From assembly GCA_947259235.1 (NCBI GenBank), contig CAMYLL010000085.1, positions 1 through 8,919 of the forward strand: a stretch of DNA of 8,919 nt, written 5' to 3'. This document shows, one piece after another, positions 5,173 through 8,919 of the stretch (position 1 is the stretch's first letter; each line of letters begins with the position of its first letter). The translations under genes and the position numbers were made by a program. The DNA comes from an uncultured Pseudodesulfovibrio sp. GTDB taxonomy: Bacteria; Desulfobacterota; Desulfovibrionia; Desulfovibrionales; Desulfovibrionaceae. The notes under the pieces are model-generated. The model saw only the letters and a program-made list of their open reading frames with translations, did no database searches and was not told the DNA's origin.

Positions 5173-6050
5173 TGTCTACGCAATTTCTTCGACTCGGCGT
5201 TCCCAAGGGCTCTCTCCAGGACGCGACCATCAAACTGTTCGCCAAGGCGGGCTGGCGCATCAAGCTCCACGAGCGCAACTACTTCCCGGACATCGACGAC
5301 GACCGTATCAAGTGCTCCCTGGCCCGCGCCCAGGAAATGTCCATGTATGTGGAGAACGGCACCTTCGACGTCGGCCTCACGGGCATGGACTGGATCAAGG
5401 AAAACAAGTCCGACGTGGTTGTGGTCGACGATCTGATCTACTCCAAGGTGAGCAACCGCAAGGCCCGCTGGGTGCTGTGCGTGCGCGGCGATTCGCCCTA
5501 CAAGCGCCCCGAGGACCTGGACGGCAAGAAGATCTCCACCGAGCTCATGGGCTTCACCAAGGAATACTTCGAGTCCCTGGGCGTGTCCGTGGACGTCTCC
5601 TTTTCCTGGGGAACCACCGAGGCCAAGGTGGTCGAGGGGCTGTGCGACGCCATCGTCGAGATCACCGAGACCGGGACCACCATCAAGGCCAACGGCCTGC
5701 GCATCATCGCCGAGCTGATGCAGACCAACACCCAGCTCATCGCCAACAAGGAGGCGTGGGCCGACCCCAAAAAGCGCAAGCTTATCGAGGAGATCAACCT
5801 CCTGCTGCAGGGTGCGCTCAAGGTTGATAAGATGGTCGGGCTGAAGATGAACCTGCCCAAGGACAAGCTCGCGGAGCTCAACGGAACCCTGCCGAGCCTC
5901 AACTCGCCCACCGTGGCCGAGCTGCAGAACCCCAACTGGCTGTCCGTCGAGGTCATGGTGGAGGAGAAGATCGTGCGCGACCTGATCCCCCGTCTCAAGG
6001 ACTTCGGCGCCGAGGGGATCATCGAATACCCCCTGAACAAGGTCATCTAG
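5172..6050 (+). CDS. hisG: ATP phosphoribosyltransferase, long form
   Basis: HisG joins ATP and PRPP to give phosphoribosyl-ATP, the first committed step of histidine synthesis and the point of feedback inhibition by histidine. At 292 residues this is the long (HisG_L) form. Two periplasmic-binding-protein-like catalytic lobes cover about 1-215, with the PRPP-binding signature DAIVEITETGTTIKANGL at 159-176. A C-terminal ACT-like regulatory domain covers about 216-292. The long form works without HisZ, and none is seen here. The start ATG shares its A with the hisI stop codon. No separate ribosome binding site is obvious at the junction, so it probably relies on ribosomes finishing hisI. A strong terminator follows 24 bases after the stop, so the message is bicistronic. 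Confidence 0.97.
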   Translation: MSTQFLRLGVPKGSLQDATIKLFAKAGWRIKLHERNYFPDIDDDRIKCSLARAQEMSMYVENGTFDVGLTGMDWIKENKSDVVVVDDLIYSKVSNRKARWVLCVRGDSPYKRPEDLDGKKISTELMGFTKEYFESLGVSVDVSFSWGTTEAKVVEGLCDAIVEITETGTTIKANGLRIIAELMQTNTQLIANKEAWADPKKRKLIEEINLLLQGALKVDKMVGLKMNLPKDKLAELNGTLPSLNSPTVAELQNPNWLSVEVMVEEKIVRDLIPRLKDFGAEGIIEYPLNKVI

Positions 6051-6073
6051 CTTTACAACGAACGCAATGAATC

Positions 6074-6111
6074 AAAAGCCGGAGGAACCCGCCAGGTTCC
6101 TCCGGCTTTTT
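6074..6111. terminator. Bidirectional terminator, 16-bp perfect stem
   Basis: Bases 6074-6089 (four A, then GCCGGAGGAACC) pair perfectly with 6095-6110 around the loop CGCCA. The T-run reaches 6111 on the + strand, and the A-run gives four T on the - strand. It ends hisIG from the left and the methyltransferase operon from the right. Confidence 0.93.
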
Positions 6112-6149
6112 GCGTGGGGTTTAAAGAGGCCGGGCCCGGAGCCGCAGGG

Positions 6150-6617
6150 TCAGAGGGCCCCTTCATGCCTGAGCAGAAACTCCTTGAGCTTCACTCCGCC
6201 CTCGCCGGAAAAGCCGGTCATCTTTCCTTTGGCGCCGACGACCCGGTGGCAGGGATAGATCAGGGGAAACGGGTTGGTGGCCATGGCCCGGCCAATGGCC
6301 CGTGCGGCCTTGGGGCTGCCGACGGCCTCGGCCAGCTCTCCATAGGTGCAGGCCGTGCCGCGCGGAACCCGGGCCAGGGCCTGGAGTACGGTCCGGTGGA
6401 ACGCGGTCAGGTGTGAAAAGTCCATGGGCAGGCTGGGCCATTCGGGGTCCAGCCCGGACACGTAGCGGATGAGTGCCTGCTTGAGCAGCCTTGCCTCGTC
6501 GGAGAGCACGGGCGACTCGGGCACGGCCGTGGCCCAGTGGATGTTCAATCTCAGGAGCTGTCCGTTATTCCACTCCAGAGACAGGGCAAGGGGAGGTGCG
6601 ACGATACATTCCTTCAT
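6150..6617 (-). CDS. Methylated-DNA--protein-cysteine methyltransferase
   Basis: This is a suicide DNA-repair protein of the Ogt/AGT family that moves the alkyl group from O6-alkylguanine (and O4-alkylthymine) to its own cysteine. The 155-residue product ends with the conserved active-site domain (about 70-152): Y92 in TYGELA, the arginine finger R106 in KAARAIG, N115, and the acceptor Cys123 in YPCHRVVG. The N-terminal region (1-65) is short and weakly conserved, as is common. AAGGAG lies seven bases before ATG 6617. That ATG overlaps the stop of the upstream radical SAM gene as ATGA, so translation is coupled. The tyrosine before PCHRV resembles bacterial Ogt more than Ada. No Ada-type regulatory domain is present, so expression is probably not self-induced by alkylation. 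Confidence 0.93.
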   Translation of the reverse strand: MKECIVAPPLALSLEWNNGQLLRLNIHWATAVPESPVLSDEARLLKQALIRYVSGLDPEWPSLPMDFSHLTAFHRTVLQALARVPRGTACTYGELAEAVGSPKAARAIGRAMATNPFPLIYPCHRVVGAKGKMTGFSGEGGVKLKEFLLRHEGAL

Positions 6618-7597
6618 GGCAATTCTCCTTTGTATTCCGGGGAAAACCAGGCCGGCGGCCCGGCTTCTGCGCCGTTGAGCTTTCCCTGCCAGATATCACG
6701 GGCTTCGAGATGAGCGCGCACTGTGTTGTGCAGGGCGCGCATGTTTCCGGCCCACCCGGGGGCGACAAGCTCGCCTTCGGCAGGGTTTCCGTTGAGCCGG
6801 TGGACGACGGTTTTCGGCGAAAGGTGCATCAGGGCGTCGCCGAGCTGGTGCAGGTAGTCGTCCAGCGTGAGCGGGGCATAGCGGCCCTGGTCGTGAAGCC
6901 TGGCCAGGGGGGTTCCCCGGGCCACGTAGAGGTTGTGGAACTTGATGCCGTTCACCGGCAGACCGTTGATGAATTTCACGGTGGCGATGAGGTCGTCCCC
7001 GTTTTCGCGGCCGTCCCTGGTGGGCAGCCCTGCAATGACGTGAGCGACAACGGAAATGCCTCGGTCGTGGGCCTGCCTGGCAGCGTCGGCAAAGGTACGG
7101 GCGTCGTGGCCCCGGTTGATGAAGGCGAGGGTGTCGTCGTTGGCAGATTGCAGGCCCATCTCCAGGCTGACCTCGGCCAGCCCCAGGGCTTCGCGCTGGG
7201 CGGCCAGGAGGTCGAGCTTGTCGCGGTCCAGGCAGTCGGGCCGGGTCCCGATGCTCACGGCGGCCAGGCCGGGCAGGCCGCGCAGCCGCTCAAGGACCCG
7301 GGCGAGGCGGTCGATGGGGCCGTGGGTGTTGGAATACGACTGGAGGTAGGCTGTGAACAGTTCGCTGTGGTGGTGTCTGCTGTGGATGTCACGCCAGAAG
7401 TCCCACTGCTCGGGGATGGTCAGGCCGCGTTGCACCATGCCCGAACCGGAGCCGGCGGGGTTGCAGAAGATGCACCCCTGCGTGGAGAGGGTTCCGTCCC
7501 GATTGGGGCAGGAAAACCCGGCGTCGAGAGGGATTTTCTGAACCCTGCCGCCATGGCGCTGGCGGGTGTGTGCGGACAGTGCGTAGGTTCGGTACAT
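6614..7597 (-). CDS. TIGR01212/YhcC-family radical SAM protein
   Basis: This is a radical S-adenosylmethionine enzyme of the family that includes E. coli YhcC, whose reaction is not known to me. Counting from the ATG at 7597 (327 residues), the [4Fe-4S] cysteines are C30, C42 and C45. Their spacing is CX11CX2C, as in this family and Elp3-like proteins, not the common CX3CX2C. Other family blocks are VQKIPLDAGFSCPNRDG (19-35), SIGTRPDC (115-122), LEMGLQ (145-150) and FINRGHD (159-165). The start is uncertain. ATG 7597 fits the N-terminal length of YhcC but has only AAAGG placed too close. ATG 7666 would add 23 residues and also lacks a clear ribosome binding site. The gene ends in an ATGA overlap with the methyltransferase. 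It is divergent from mreB. Confidence 0.88.
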   Translation of the reverse strand: MYRTYALSAHTRQRHGGRVQKIPLDAGFSCPNRDGTLSTQGCIFCNPAGSGSGMVQRGLTIPEQWDFWRDIHSRHHHSELFTAYLQSYSNTHGPIDRLARVLERLRGLPGLAAVSIGTRPDCLDRDKLDLLAAQREALGLAEVSLEMGLQSANDDTLAFINRGHDARTFADAARQAHDRGISVVAHVIAGLPTRDGRENGDDLIATVKFINGLPVNGIKFHNLYVARGTPLARLHDQGRYAPLTLDDYLHQLGDALMHLSPKTVVHRLNGNPAEGELVAPGWAGNMRALHNTVRAHLEARDIWQGKLNGAEAGPPAWFSPEYKGELP

Positions 7598-7775
7598 ACC
7601 TTTTTTAGAAAAAGTTGAGAAAATAGGCCCAAACGGGGCCTGGCGTATTGCCTGAGCGGGTTTCATTTGGTACGCTTGTTTAATTGAGAATACACGCTAG
7701 CGCACTTCCTGCTCATTGGAAAGCGTCGTCCGAGCACATATTTCATGAATGTATTTCGTAGGGAACGGGGGTTAA
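7598..7775. other. Divergent promoter region between radical SAM gene and mreB
   Basis: These 178 bases should hold promoters facing both ways. For mreB the best candidate is TTGGAA (7716-7721), 17 bases, TATTTC (7739-7744), which is weak. For the radical SAM gene, TATTCT on the minus strand (7692-7687) is a possible -10 without a good -35. A perfect TTCATGAA palindrome occurs at 7742-7749. Nothing here is decisive. Confidence 0.3.
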
Positions 7776-8819
<1,044 letters not shown>

Positions 8820-8831
8820 GTAACCATCAGC

Positions 8832-8919
8832 GTGAATAAGCCCAAGAAGATCGCCGTCGTGATCGTGGCGGGGCTCTTCGTGTACCTGAGCCTGTATACG
8901 TGGAACCTGCGCACCGGGC
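8832..8919 (+). CDS. mreC: Rod shape-determining protein MreC, N-terminal fragment
   Basis: Only about 29 codons are visible before the window ends. From the GTG at 8832 the peptide has a basic start (NKPKK) and one transmembrane helix (about 7-24). It ends in YLSLYTWNLRTG, which resembles the start of MreC in Desulfovibrio-type bacteria as I recall it. MreC is a bitopic protein whose periplasmic part bridges MreB to PBP2. The position directly after mreB supports the call. The ribosome binding site is poor (AGG overlapping the mreB stop), suggesting coupling to mreB translation. The start is provisional because no ATG alternative is visible. Confidence 0.72.
   Translation, partial: MNKPKKIAVVIVAGLFVYLSLYTWNLRTG

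Noticed and set aside
6491..7618. 375-residue + strand frame opposite the radical SAM and methyltransferase genes
   Set aside because: It spans two genuine genes in antisense, has no domain features and no credible start signal.

Overview
The window looks like chromosomal DNA from a Desulfovibrio-like sulfate reducer (order Desulfovibrionales, perhaps near Pseudodesulfovibrio). I infer this from the GC-rich protein style and from gene order. A two-gene F0 block (atpB-atpE) followed by rex, a hisI-hisG pair, and mreB-mreC are arrangements I associate with Desulfovibrio genomes. No similarity search was possible, so the genus is an inference. I see no mobile element, CRISPR array, rRNA or tRNA. 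Most of the window is core metabolism.

Layout: (1) 1-1814, + strand: atpB (F0 subunit a), atpE (F0 subunit c), a strong intrinsic terminator, then rex, the NADH-sensing repressor. (2) 1991-2677, - strand: an OmpR/PhoB-type response regulator with a GTG start and no adjacent kinase. A set of GTNAC direct repeats at about 11-bp spacing lies just upstream of it. (3) 2964-3179, + strand: an unrecognised acidic 71-residue protein preceded by a good match to a sigma-28 (FliA) flagellar promoter. (4) 3261-4424, - strand: a PLP-dependent sugar aminotransferase of the DegT/ArnB type, standing alone. (5) 4425-4797: a long intergenic region with a sigma-70-type promoter facing hisI and a stem-loop in the hisI leader. 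(6) 4798-6050, + strand: hisI and long-form hisG, overlapping by one base. (7) 6150-7597, - strand: a TIGR01212/YhcC-type radical SAM protein followed by a methylated-DNA cysteine methyltransferase, overlapping through ATGA. (8) 7776-8919, + strand: mreB and the start of mreC.

Transcription units alternate in direction. The three convergent junctions (1929-1972, 3204-3236, 6074-6111) each carry one long, nearly perfect hairpin that could stop transcription from both sides. The atpBE-rex neighbourhood joins the membrane part of ATP synthase to a redox sensor; the F1 genes and the b and delta subunits must lie elsewhere. The histidine pair covers the first (HisG) and third (HisI) steps of the pathway. 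MreB and MreC are the rod-shape scaffold.

The least explained part is 2678-3260. It holds a possible autoregulated orphan PhoB-like regulator and, divergently, a small unknown protein that appears to sit under flagellar sigma factor control.
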